Position numbers and translations under genes: made by a program. A stretch of 12,912 nt of DNA from positions 1 to 12,912 of the forward strand of contig JASFQI010000121.1 of assembly GCA_050115555.1 (NCBI GenBank), read 5' to 3'. Each line of letters starts with the position of its first letter. Positions within the stretch are counted from its first letter, which is position 1. The notes below the pieces were generated by a model that was not told the origin of the DNA, made no database searches, and worked only from the letters and a program-made list of their open reading frames with translations. Origin of the DNA: JASFQI01 sp050115555. GTDB taxonomy: Bacteria > Desulfobacterota > DSM-4660 > Desulfatiglandales > HGW-15. Below, piece by piece: positions 1 through 6,434 of this stretch.

Positions 1-797
1 TCAAAGATTCCGTCGCCCTCGTCGATCCATCCGTTTTTATCCTCATCATACGCGGCCAGCTCCTGAAACCCACTCCCGGTCCCCGGACCGAAGAGCTCGC
101 TCCCATCGTCGATCGTCCCGTTTTCGTCCCTGTCCAGGGCCAGGTATCCGCTCCCCGGTGTCAGCCCAGGCATATCGTCGTCCGTTCCGTCGCCGTCCAA
201 ATCAAAGGCGAACCGGAAATCCGAGAGCTCGGCAGCCTTCCCCCCGAAGTTCAAGACCAGCGGGTCCACGAGCGCCGCATCCCCGGCCCGGACATTCACC
301 TGGTGGTGCTCCACGAACTCCCGGCTCATGTTCAGTTCCATTTGGAACGCGATCTCCCGGCCGTCGGCGGTATGCACCACGCCGGTCCCGGCTACCGTGA
401 CCTCCTGGCTCTCGGCGTAGGTCTGAGAGTGCTCGTAGATCAGGCCCCAGCCGGATCCATTCCCCGTCTCCGGAGTAGAAACTTCCTCAGCGGCTCCTTC
501 AGTCGCGCCTTCACCCGCGCATCCTTCCAGGGAGGACGGATCCACCGTCTCCACTCTGCGGCCGGTGAGCATCTCCACAATCAAGGCCTTGAGGGAATGA
601 CGAAGATCCCCTTTGAATTCCAGAGTCCTCTTCCCGAGCTTGTACCCGGGCTCGATGTGAGGCTCCTGCGAGATCTCCACGCGATCTCCCTGCTTTTGGG
701 GCTTTCTCGCGATGATTTGAAGTGATTCCTTTTCCTCCAGTGTTTCGGTCTTTCTCCACGCGGCCGCCATGGCCACCTGCGAATCCGTGATCTTCAT
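1..797 (-). CDS. EF-hand-like calcium-binding repeat protein beside flagellin (partial, C-terminus beyond the left edge)
   Basis: The minus-strand frame is open from the ATG at 797 to the left edge, giving 265 codons with no stop. A strong ribosome site (AAAGGAGG) lies 9 bases before the ATG, which fixes the start. The N-terminus (MKITDSQVAM) has no signal peptide or membrane helix. Residues 50-85 are charged, about 90-110 are Gly/Ala/Glu-rich, and about 115-190 look like a beta-rich domain. From residue 199 there are Asp/Asn/Gly calcium-loop motifs: DLDGDG at 199-204, DRDENGTID at 222-230 and DEDKNGWID at 251-259, with SELFG after the second loop. I recall this loop arrangement in hypothetical proteins of flagellated proteobacteria, but no function is established to my knowledge. 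A sigma-28-like promoter lies upstream, and the gene is divergent from fliC, so late co-expression with the filament is likely. Calcium binding is inferred from motifs. Confidence 0.8.
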   Translation of the reverse strand, partial: MKITDSQVAMAAAWRKTETLEEKESLQIIARKPQKQGDRVEISQEPHIEPGYKLGKRTLEFKGDLRHSLKALIVEMLTGRRVETVDPSSLEGCAGEGATEGAAEEVSTPETGNGSGWGLIYEHSQTYAESQEVTVAGTGVVHTADGREIAFQMELNMSREFVEHHQVNVRAGDAALVDPLVLNFGGKAAELSDFRFAFDLDGDGTDDDMPGLTPGSGYLALDRDENGTIDDGSELFGPGTGSGFQELAAYDEDKNGWIDEGDGIF

Positions 798-861
798 GCC
801 TGTGGACCTCCTTTTGTCCGATTTCAGAACCCCTCCTGGGCTCCTATCTCCTCCTTTGTCT

Positions 862-888
862 CTATCGGCAGAAAGGATCGATGGATTA
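862..888 (-). promoter_or_regulatory. Sigma-28 (FliA)-type promoter for the EF-hand-like gene
   Basis: Read on the minus strand, TAATCCAT (888-881) is followed by exactly 11 bases and then GCCGATAG (869-862). The enterobacterial FliA consensus is TAAAGTTT-N11-GCCGATAA, so the -10 box matches 7 of 8, the -35 box is weaker and the spacing is exact. The -10 box ends 64 bases before the ATG at 797. Confidence 0.7.
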
Positions 889-966
889 AACCTCTAAAAA
901 GGGACGCGCACCTTTACTTCTTCAACGGCAATCCAGAGTTTCTACAAGGATTTCCCGGATCCTGCT

Positions 967-976
967 TTCTATAGAA
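967..976. repeat. Short perfect palindrome between divergent promoters
   Basis: TTCTATAGAA is a perfect 10-base palindrome with GC-containing flanks on both sides (about 963-978). It lies about 75-80 bases from each of the divergent sigma-28-like promoters. It could be an operator or chance; nothing else identifies a binding protein. Confidence 0.3.
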
Positions 977-1050
977 GCATTGCAACGCCCTGAAGACCCG
1001 AATTCACTCCCCTGCGACGGTATGGTTTTTCCTGGGCCACCGTTTTTCCT

Positions 1051-1077
1051 TCAAGTTTTGCCATCATGTGCCGATGA
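1051..1077 (+). promoter_or_regulatory. Sigma-28 (FliA)-type promoter of fliC
   Basis: TCAAGTTT (1051-1058), an 11-base spacer and GCCGATGA (1070-1077) match the FliA consensus TAAAGTTT-N11-GCCGATAA in 7 of 8 positions in each box with exact spacing. Transcription should begin near 1084, giving a leader of about 130 bases before the fliC ATG. This is the expected class of promoter for a flagellin gene. Confidence 0.88.
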
Positions 1078-1215
1078 GGGAAGTGAACGCAGCAACATTG
1101 GGGTCGGGAAAGGAGGGAAGCCCAACAGTCACGGCCCAAAACGCAGGACGCTATATCGTACCTTACAAAAAGGGCATTGAGGCCCGAATATCAAAATTCA
1201 AGGAGGAATCAAACC

Positions 1216-2739
1216 ATGGCAATGACAGTCAATACGAACATCGCATCTCTGAACGCCCAGAGGAACCTGATCGGCAGCCAGAGCTTGCTCAACAAGTCCC
1301 TCCAGAGGCTTTCCTCTGGTCTTCGCATCAACAGCGCCAAGGACGACGCAGCCGGTCTGGCGATCTCGGATCGCATGACCTCGCAGATCCGCGGTCTGAA
1401 CCAGGCGGCACGGAACGCCAACGACGGCATTTCCCTCGCCCAGACGGCGGAAGGTGCGCTCCAGGAAATCACCAACATTGCGCAGCGAATGCGCGAACTC
1501 GCGGTTCAGTCCGCAAATACCACGAACACCGAATCAGACCGCCAGTCCCTGAACGCCGAGTTTCAGAGCCTCATGGAGGAAATGAACCGGATTGCCGACA
1601 CGACGAGCTTCAACGGGCAGAAGGTCCTGGACGGCAGCATGGGAAGCAGTGCCCAGTTCCAGGTGGGTTCCGAGGTGGGCGACACGGTCACCGTGGATAT
1701 GGGCACCAGCATGGAGACCGCTTCTATCGGGAACTATGTGACACAGGTCTTTTCTCTGGCGGTTGACAGCACCGTGACCGACGGGGACACCTACACCCTC
1801 GATAACAATGCGGACATGGACATCAACGGCATCGACATCGACGCCGCGACCGCAGGCTCCAACGGTCAGGGCGCCGGTAGCGCCAAGTCCGTGGCCGAGG
1901 CCATCAACGCCAAGACCTCAGATACCGGCGTCACGGCCGAGGCCGGAGTGACCACGAAATCGGTCTCCTCCACAGACATACAGTCATTCGGAAGCTGGAA
2001 CGATGCGAGCACCGACAGCACCCTCACCTATACCCTCGAAATCAACGGCGTGACGATCGAGACCAAGGCTGAAGATGATTCAGGCACCTCAGTGAACAAT
2101 CTCGCAAGCAAGATCAATGCGGTAAGCTCCACCACGGGTGTGGTCGCCCAGGTTGAGGACGACGGCGGCATGACCCTCTCCGCTGCGGACGGCCGCAACA
2201 TTGAAATCAAGGAGACCTTAGGTGGTGCAAACGAGACGGACTCCGTAAAAGGGTACTTCGGCCACAGTATGGTGAACGGCACCAACGCGGACAACTATGA
2301 CATCTCTAAAGCTGACCTCACGCTGACCTCAGCCAAGGACGTCAAGTTGGACTTCACCATCGCAAACGACGCCGACGAGCTCTTCGGTTTGAGCGGCACT
2401 GCGACGAAAACTTACTCCACGCAGGCCCTGAACACCTCGGATATTCTAACGGTCGCCAACTCGGAGAACGCCATTTATCGGCTGGATCAGGCCATCAAGG
2501 ACATCGATGCCTTCCGCGGTGACCTGGGTGCGGTGCAGAACCGGTTCGAGTCCACGATTGCGAGCCTCAACAACGTCGCGGAGAACATCTCCGCTGCCCG
2601 GTCCCGCATCCTGGATGCGGACTTCGCAGCCGAGACCGCGTCGCTGACTAAGGCACAAATCCTGCAACAGGCTGGTACTGCCATGCTGGCACAGGCCAAC
2701 ACGGTGCCGCAGGCGGCCCTGACCCTGCTTCAGGGTTAA
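1216..2739 (+). CDS. fliC: Flagellin, filament subunit
   Basis: A 507-residue flagellin, exported through the flagellar type III system and polymerised under the FliD cap. The start is the ATG at 1216, after AAGGAGG at 1200-1206; it gives the classic MAMTVNTNIAS N-terminus, and the longer open frame upstream lacks a ribosome site. Residues 1-170 are the conserved D0/D1 N-terminal region, with LSSGLRIN near 32-39 and RMREL at 91-95, part of the segment known as the TLR5 contact in enteric flagellins. The C-terminal D1/D0 region spans about 415-507 and ends ALTLLQG. Between them, the variable domain carries two flagellin-IN-like motifs (ING at about 203-205 and 276-278, each followed by a helix and a beta segment). 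It has a strong sigma-28 promoter and a terminator-like hairpin after the stop. No unusual features. Confidence 0.97.
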   Translation: MAMTVNTNIASLNAQRNLIGSQSLLNKSLQRLSSGLRINSAKDDAAGLAISDRMTSQIRGLNQAARNANDGISLAQTAEGALQEITNIAQRMRELAVQSANTTNTESDRQSLNAEFQSLMEEMNRIADTTSFNGQKVLDGSMGSSAQFQVGSEVGDTVTVDMGTSMETASIGNYVTQVFSLAVDSTVTDGDTYTLDNNADMDINGIDIDAATAGSNGQGAGSAKSVAEAINAKTSDTGVTAEAGVTTKSVSSTDIQSFGSWNDASTDSTLTYTLEINGVTIETKAEDDSGTSVNNLASKINAVSSTTGVVAQVEDDGGMTLSAADGRNIEIKETLGGANETDSVKGYFGHSMVNGTNADNYDISKADLTLTSAKDVKLDFTIANDADELFGLSGTATKTYSTQALNTSDILTVANSENAIYRLDQAIKDIDAFRGDLGAVQNRFESTIASLNNVAENISAARSRILDADFAAETASLTKAQILQQAGTAMLAQANTVPQAALTLLQG

Positions 2740-2759
2740 TCCATAAACCCTATATCTTT

Positions 2760-2799
2760 GGCGGGGGGCAGCCGATCGCCCCCCGCCATTCCACCTTTT
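2760..2799 (+). terminator. GC-rich hairpin after fliC
   Basis: GGCGGGGGGC (2760-2769) pairs perfectly with GCCCCCCGCC (2778-2787), a 10-base-pair stem around an 8-base loop. The only T-run is four Ts at 2796-2799, eight bases past the stem, so termination may be partial. That would suit abundant fliC message with some read-through into fliD, which has no evident promoter of its own. Confidence 0.7.
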
Positions 2800-2836
2800 C
2801 TGAGATCCAATGAGACACGCAGGATAGGAGGTCGCC

Positions 2837-4258
2837 ATGGCGGTGGGTTCCATCACAGCAAGCGGTTTGATGTCCGGTTTGGACACGGACTCTCTGATCA
2901 GCCAGATGATGGAGGTCGAGCAACGGCCCATCGAACTCCTTCAACAGCGGGAAACCAGCTACCAGGCGCAGATATCGGGTGTGGCCAGTCTGAAAAGCGT
3001 CCTTTACGGGGTGCAAAGCGCGGCAGGAAAGCTTAAGGAACCCGAGGACTTCCTCTCCTATTCCGCCACAAGCAGCAATGAGGAGACGCTTGGGGCCTCG
3101 GCTTCGGATACGGCCATCCCCGGAAGCTATCAAATCGAAGTGACCCAGCTCGCCCAAGCCCAGCAAGTGCGAAGTGCCGGGTTTAGTGGAAGCGATGCCA
3201 CGGTGGGGACCGGGACCCTAACCCTGCAGGTGGGAACTCAGGACAGCGTGGAGATCGCCATTGACGCGGAGAACAACACGCTTGCCGGCATTGCCGCGGC
3301 CATCAATGACGCGGAAGTCGGGGTGACTGCCGGGGTGGTGAACGACGGGAGCGGAAACGCCTATCTCACGCTCCTGAGCCAGGAGACCGGCGCAGACAAC
3401 ACCATCGCCCTTACCGTCGCGGACAACGACGGGAACAACGACGATGCAATCGGGCTATCAGGCCTTTACACGGATCCTGCCGCCCACACCCTGACAGAAA
3501 CCCAGACGGGTCTGAATGCCCAACTCACGGTAAACGGCATTGCCGTGGAGCGGTCCGGGAACACCATCGAAGACCTCCTGGACGGCGTGACCCTAACCCT
3601 GAACCAGGAAGACCCGGGCAACCTCGTCACCGTGGAGGTTGAAAAAGACAACTCCAGTGTGGTGAGCATGGTTGAAAGTCTTGTGAGCCAATACAACACC
3701 CTTATGGATGCGCTGGACACGCTTCAGTCCTACGATTCCGAAACCGGCAGGGCAGGCGTGCTTTTAGGGGATCGCACCACGAGCATGATCCAGTCCCGTA
3801 TGCGGAGCTTCCTCTCCTTTCAAGTGGAAGGCGTGGATGACGCGGTGAACGGTCTTGGTCAGCTCGGCATCGAGGTGGACCGGGATGGCAAGCTGAGCCT
3901 GGATTCGGACACCCTGACCACCGCCCTGGAGAACCACTATGATGACGTGGTGAACTTTTTCACCCAGGACGAGGAGGGAAGCGAGGGGCTGGCTGTCCAG
4001 CTGTACGATACCCTGGACAACTACGTAAAGAGCACCGGGGTATTGGCCGCCAAGGAGGACGGCCTTCAAGCCTCCATCGATGACATCGAAGACCAGATCG
4101 AGAATATGACCACGCGCTTGGAACAGCGAGAGGAAAACCTCAGGAACCAGTTCCTGGCCCTGGAATCCCTCCTGGCGGAATTCCAGACCATGGAAACCCT
4201 TTTGAACCAGCAGATCACGAGCTTGAACAACCTCAGCAAGGCCATTGCCAGCAAGTAG
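2837..4258 (+). CDS. fliD: Flagellar filament cap protein FliD (HAP2)
   Basis: A 473-residue filament-capping protein that sits at the filament tip and guides flagellin assembly; the length is normal for the family. The start ATG at 2837 follows TAGGAGG at 2825-2831. The N-terminal FliD domain is clear: residues about 6-105 include ASGLMSGLDTDSLI and a later SYQIEVTQLAQAQ segment. A flagellin-hook-IN-like segment lies near 145-200 and a second ING at about 234-236. The C-terminal FliD domain (about 225-455) ends in a long heptad-rich helix (about 405-470) expected to pack into the filament end. fliS begins 12 bases after the stop, so the two are co-translated or nearly so. There is no promoter immediately upstream; expression probably comes from read-through past the fliC hairpin. 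Confidence 0.95.
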   Translation: MAVGSITASGLMSGLDTDSLISQMMEVEQRPIELLQQRETSYQAQISGVASLKSVLYGVQSAAGKLKEPEDFLSYSATSSNEETLGASASDTAIPGSYQIEVTQLAQAQQVRSAGFSGSDATVGTGTLTLQVGTQDSVEIAIDAENNTLAGIAAAINDAEVGVTAGVVNDGSGNAYLTLLSQETGADNTIALTVADNDGNNDDAIGLSGLYTDPAAHTLTETQTGLNAQLTVNGIAVERSGNTIEDLLDGVTLTLNQEDPGNLVTVEVEKDNSSVVSMVESLVSQYNTLMDALDTLQSYDSETGRAGVLLGDRTTSMIQSRMRSFLSFQVEGVDDAVNGLGQLGIEVDRDGKLSLDSDTLTTALENHYDDVVNFFTQDEEGSEGLAVQLYDTLDNYVKSTGVLAAKEDGLQASIDDIEDQIENMTTRLEQREENLRNQFLALESLLAEFQTMETLLNQQITSLNNLSKAIASK

Positions 4259-4270
4259 AAAGGATTACAC

Positions 4271-4726
4271 ATGTCCCCACACGGTTATGCCGGAGCCTAC
4301 AGCAAAATCCAGGTCCAGAGCACCGAGCGCAAGGAGGACGTCGTGCTCCTGCTCTTTGAAGAGGCCATCAAGCGCGTGCGACAGGCGCGGGCTGGAATCG
4401 AGGCCGGGAGCCCCAAGATTCGGGGCGAGAACATCTCCAGGGCCCTGGCCATTGTCTCCGAGCTGGACTGCGCCCTGGACCGTACCCTGAATCTGGACAT
4501 GGTGGACAACCTTTCCCGCCTGTACCAGTACCTGATTCAGCAGATGACCGTGGCCAACGTGCAAAACGATGTCTCTGCACTGGACCCGGTGGAATCCATT
4601 CTAAAGGACCTTCACGAGGCCTTTCAGCAGGCAGCCCTGGAGGTGCGAACCGCCGAAGCAGGTGCATCGGATCAGGCCCCCGCCCCTTCGGCGGCCCTGG
4701 AAGGAGGTCTTCGTGCCGCAATCTGA
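4271..4726 (+). CDS. fliS: Flagellin export chaperone FliS
   Basis: A 151-residue helical protein. FliS binds the C-terminal end of newly made flagellin, prevents early polymerisation and delivers it to the export gate. The start ATG at 4271 follows AAAGGA. Family hallmarks are AYSKIQVQ (9-16) near the N-terminus, LLLFEEAIKRV (26-36), the SRALAIVSELDCALD helix (56-70) and the NLSRLYQYL...ANVQND segment (80-99). The usual FliS is about 125-135 residues; here an extra Ala/Pro-rich, probably disordered tail occupies about 128-151. Part of that tail-coding DNA also carries the ribosome site and GTG start of the next gene, which may explain why it is kept. Confidence 0.93.
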   Translation: MSPHGYAGAYSKIQVQSTERKEDVVLLLFEEAIKRVRQARAGIEAGSPKIRGENISRALAIVSELDCALDRTLNLDMVDNLSRLYQYLIQQMTVANVQNDVSALDPVESILKDLHEAFQQAALEVRTAEAGASDQAPAPSAALEGGLRAAI

Positions 4727-5036
4727 ATCCCATGAAAGCCTGGTCGAGAAGCTCCTTGCCGTAACCCAGCAGGTGCCTGCAGCGCTGGACTCGGGAGATT
4801 TCAAGGTGCTTCATGAGCTGGCTACAGAAACCCGGCGCATCTCCACGGCCCTGGCCGAGCGCGAGCCAGCAGCCGACGATCCCAATGCCCTGGACCGCCT
4901 GGTGAATGCCAGGGACCGTATTCTGGAAACCATGACCACGCTTCAGGCCGGGCTGGATGCCCTGGCCCATGAGCGTCAGGTGCTGGACACGCGTCAAAAG
5001 GTGAACAAGGCATATGGGGCGCATCGTTCCTCTTGA
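4713..5036 (+). CDS. Small helical FliT/FlgN-like flagellar export chaperone
   Basis: I place the start at GTG 4713 because a strong AAGGAGG (4701-4707) lies 5 bases before it; the ATG at 4662 lies deep inside fliS without a ribosome site. This gives 107 residues, with the first 14 bases overlapping the end of fliS. The protein is almost wholly helical and charged (helices about 7-45, 52-82 and 84-98) and ends KVNKAYG plus a short tail. Small helical proteins directly after fliS are usually FliT, the FliD chaperone, and FlgN (hook-filament junction chaperone) has a similar fold and a similar C-terminal end. Sequence alone does not decide between them. The position after fliD-fliS favours the FliT role. 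No gene symbol is given for that reason. Confidence 0.75.
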   Translation: MPQSESHESLVEKLLAVTQQVPAALDSGDFKVLHELATETRRISTALAEREPAADDPNALDRLVNARDRILETMTTLQAGLDALAHERQVLDTRQKVNKAYGAHRSS

Positions 5037-5102
5037 ACGGCGAAATGACCTCCCCCTTTGGATTGAATCGCCTCCTCTTCCTCTTCAAGATCTGCTTTTT
5101 TC

Positions 5103-5130
5103 TCAAGCTTTTGCGCCCACCTGCCGATCT
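5103..5130 (+). promoter_or_regulatory. Weak sigma-28-like promoter of flaG
   Basis: TCAAGCTT (5103-5110) and GCCGATCT (5123-5130) are separated by 12 bases. Shifting the -35 box by one base gives CAAGCTTT with an 11-base spacer but fewer matches. The -10 box matches GCCGATAA at 6 of 8, and the whole resembles the better fliC promoter. It lies in the 208-base gap before flaG, where a separate late promoter is plausible. Confidence 0.55.
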
Positions 5131-5244
5131 GTAGTATAAGGGGGAAGAGTCCTTTACACAGGGACTCCATCCGCAACCGGGATTTCCCCTTTTCGGTCTC
5201 TGCAAGGAGGCGGAGGCACTTCAACAAAGAGAGGTGAAAACAGC

Positions 5245-5631
5245 ATGGAAGCCGTAGGAACCATCAGAAGCATGGAGTCTCAGAGTCAGGCATTGAATGC
5301 GGAGAGTGCGAAGTTGACCTCGGCGCAGAAGGACCAAAGATCCAGCCCGATCCGCGAGCCCCGCGTCGCAGCCACGGGAAAGACCGAAACAGGCCCTGTC
5401 CACGCCAATGAGGATACCACCAGGCGGGTGGCCGAGGCCATGGACAAGTACGTCCGATCCGTGCAGAGCGACCTTCAGATCTCGATCCACGATGAAACCG
5501 GGAAAATCGTGGTCAGGGTGATCTCGCGCGAAACCGGTGATGTCATCCGCGAGATCCCATCCGAGGAGATGCTCAAGCTCGCAGAGAAGATGGAGGAGAT
5601 GGCCGGCGGGCTGCTCCGAACCATTGCCTGA
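5245..5631 (+). CDS. flaG: FlaG family protein
   Basis: A 128-residue protein. FlaG family members are encoded near flagellin genes and affect filament length or assembly; their biochemical activity is not settled. The ATG at 5245 follows GAGAGGTG at 5230-5237. Residues 1-60 are low-complexity and probably disordered. The FlaG domain is residues 66-128: LQISIHDETGKIVVRV (77-92), then ETGDVIREIPSEEML (96-110), ending GGLLRTIA. The ETG-D/E-VI-R-x-IP signature is the family hallmark, so identification is firm. Unlike loci where flaG sits directly next to fliC, here it is the last gene of the filament group, with its own sigma-28-like promoter. A 101-base gap with no clear terminator separates it from the response-regulator gene downstream, so read-through is possible. 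Confidence 0.93.
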   Translation: MEAVGTIRSMESQSQALNAESAKLTSAQKDQRSSPIREPRVAATGKTETGPVHANEDTTRRVAEAMDKYVRSVQSDLQISIHDETGKIVVRVISRETGDVIREIPSEEMLKLAEKMEEMAGGLLRTIA

Positions 5632-5732
5632 TTCGAAGGTCATGAACAACGGATTCCATTCTTCGAGGAACGGGCCGTCCAGTCGGCGGCTGGAAACATT
5701 CCAACGCAAGGACACGAAAGGCACAGCGAACA

Positions 5733-6434
5733 ATGATGCCGGAAGTTCCTCCTCTGAAGCTGAACATCCTTGCTGTGGATGACGACCGGCGGATGCGGTC
5801 CGTGCTCAAGAGCCTGCTGGCCGAGGAAGGGCACGAGGTAGCCACGTCCTCGGACGGCCTGGAGGCCATCGCTCAGTGCAGGGAAACGGCGTTTGACCTG
5901 GTCATTACCGACCTGATGATGCCGGGCGCGAGCGGCATCGAGGTGCTCAAGGCCTGCAGGCAGTCTTATCCGGACACCCTGGTGGTGCTCATCACCGGTT
6001 TTGCGTCCCTGGAGACGGCCATCGAGGCCATTCGCGAAGGCGCGTACGACTACATCACCAAGCCCTTCAAGATGGACGAGATGAAGATCGTCGTCAAGAA
6101 CGCCGGGGAGCAGATTCGACTGCAACGGGAAAACAGGCGCTTGCTTGAAGAGCTCAAAGAGGCCTACGAGCAGATCCGCATCGTGAAAAAAATCATGGGA
6201 GCCACGTCTTCCGATGAAACCCCGGAGGATGCTGCAGCCGAATCCGCAGCCAGGAAGGAACCTCTGATTGCGGGCAGCATGCTGTCCCATTCCTATGTGG
6301 AAAGTGGATTCGGGGGCCGACAGGCACTCCTCTCCGATTTGGAACGAATTGCCTCGTTGCGTGATAAAGGATTCTTATCCGACGAAGAGTTCGAACTATG
6401 CAAAGCCAAGCTGCTCCACAACTTGAAGCCCTGA
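5733..6434 (+). CDS. Receiver-domain response regulator with a SHOCT-like C-terminal segment
   Basis: A 233-residue protein. Residues 9-128 form a CheY-like receiver: acidic pocket D16-D18, phospho-acceptor D60 in VITDLMMPG, switch threonine T88 (ITGFAS) and K110 in ITKPF, all present, so phosphorylation is expected. Residues 125-155 are a charged coiled-coil-like helix, and 156-195 an Ala-rich linker. Residues 200-229 (from LLSDLERIASLRDKG to ELCKAKLL) closely resemble the SHOCT motif, a short helix pair usually found at the C-terminus of bacterial proteins. There is no DNA-binding or enzymatic output domain. ATG 5733 has a GAAAGG 11 bases upstream; a second ATG follows at once. The last 37 bases overlap the next gene, which implies translational coupling with the HD-GYP protein. 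Its partner is probably a kinase outside the window or the kinase-like protein at 8863-9597. Confidence 0.88.
   Translation: MMPEVPPLKLNILAVDDDRRMRSVLKSLLAEEGHEVATSSDGLEAIAQCRETAFDLVITDLMMPGASGIEVLKACRQSYPDTLVVLITGFASLETAIEAIREGAYDYITKPFKMDEMKIVVKNAGEQIRLQRENRRLLEELKEAYEQIRIVKKIMGATSSDETPEDAAAESAARKEPLIAGSMLSHSYVESGFGGRQALLSDLERIASLRDKGFLSDEEFELCKAKLLHNLKP

Larger units (their letters stand above)
798..1215. other. 418-base divergent intergenic region between the EF-hand-like gene and fliC
   Basis: This gap holds two outward-facing sigma-28-like promoters (862-888 minus, 1051-1077 plus), a palindrome near its middle (967-976) and a long fliC leader of about 130 bases. I find no convincing coding sequence in it. 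The frames crossing 980-1215 lack start signals and run out of frame into fliC. No RNA gene or c-di-GMP riboswitch core is recognisable. Confidence 0.7.

Noticed and set aside
303..725. Plus-strand 140-residue ORF across the left-edge gene
   Set aside because: It is antisense to the EF-hand-like gene, which has conserved motifs, a ribosome site and a promoter.
1177..1215. Longer flagellin start at 1177
   Set aside because: It adds 13 non-conserved residues and lacks a ribosome site; the ATG at 1216 has AAGGAGG and the standard flagellin N-terminus.
2769..2777. GCCGATC inside the fliC-fliD hairpin as a sigma-28 -10 box for fliD
   Set aside because: The nearest TAAA-like -35 box is 19 bases away instead of 11, and the motif is just the hairpin loop.
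5719..5738. GGCAC near 5720 as a sigma-54 promoter before the response-regulator gene
   Set aside because: There is no GC or TTGC element at the required N10 spacing, and it overlaps the ribosome-binding and start region.
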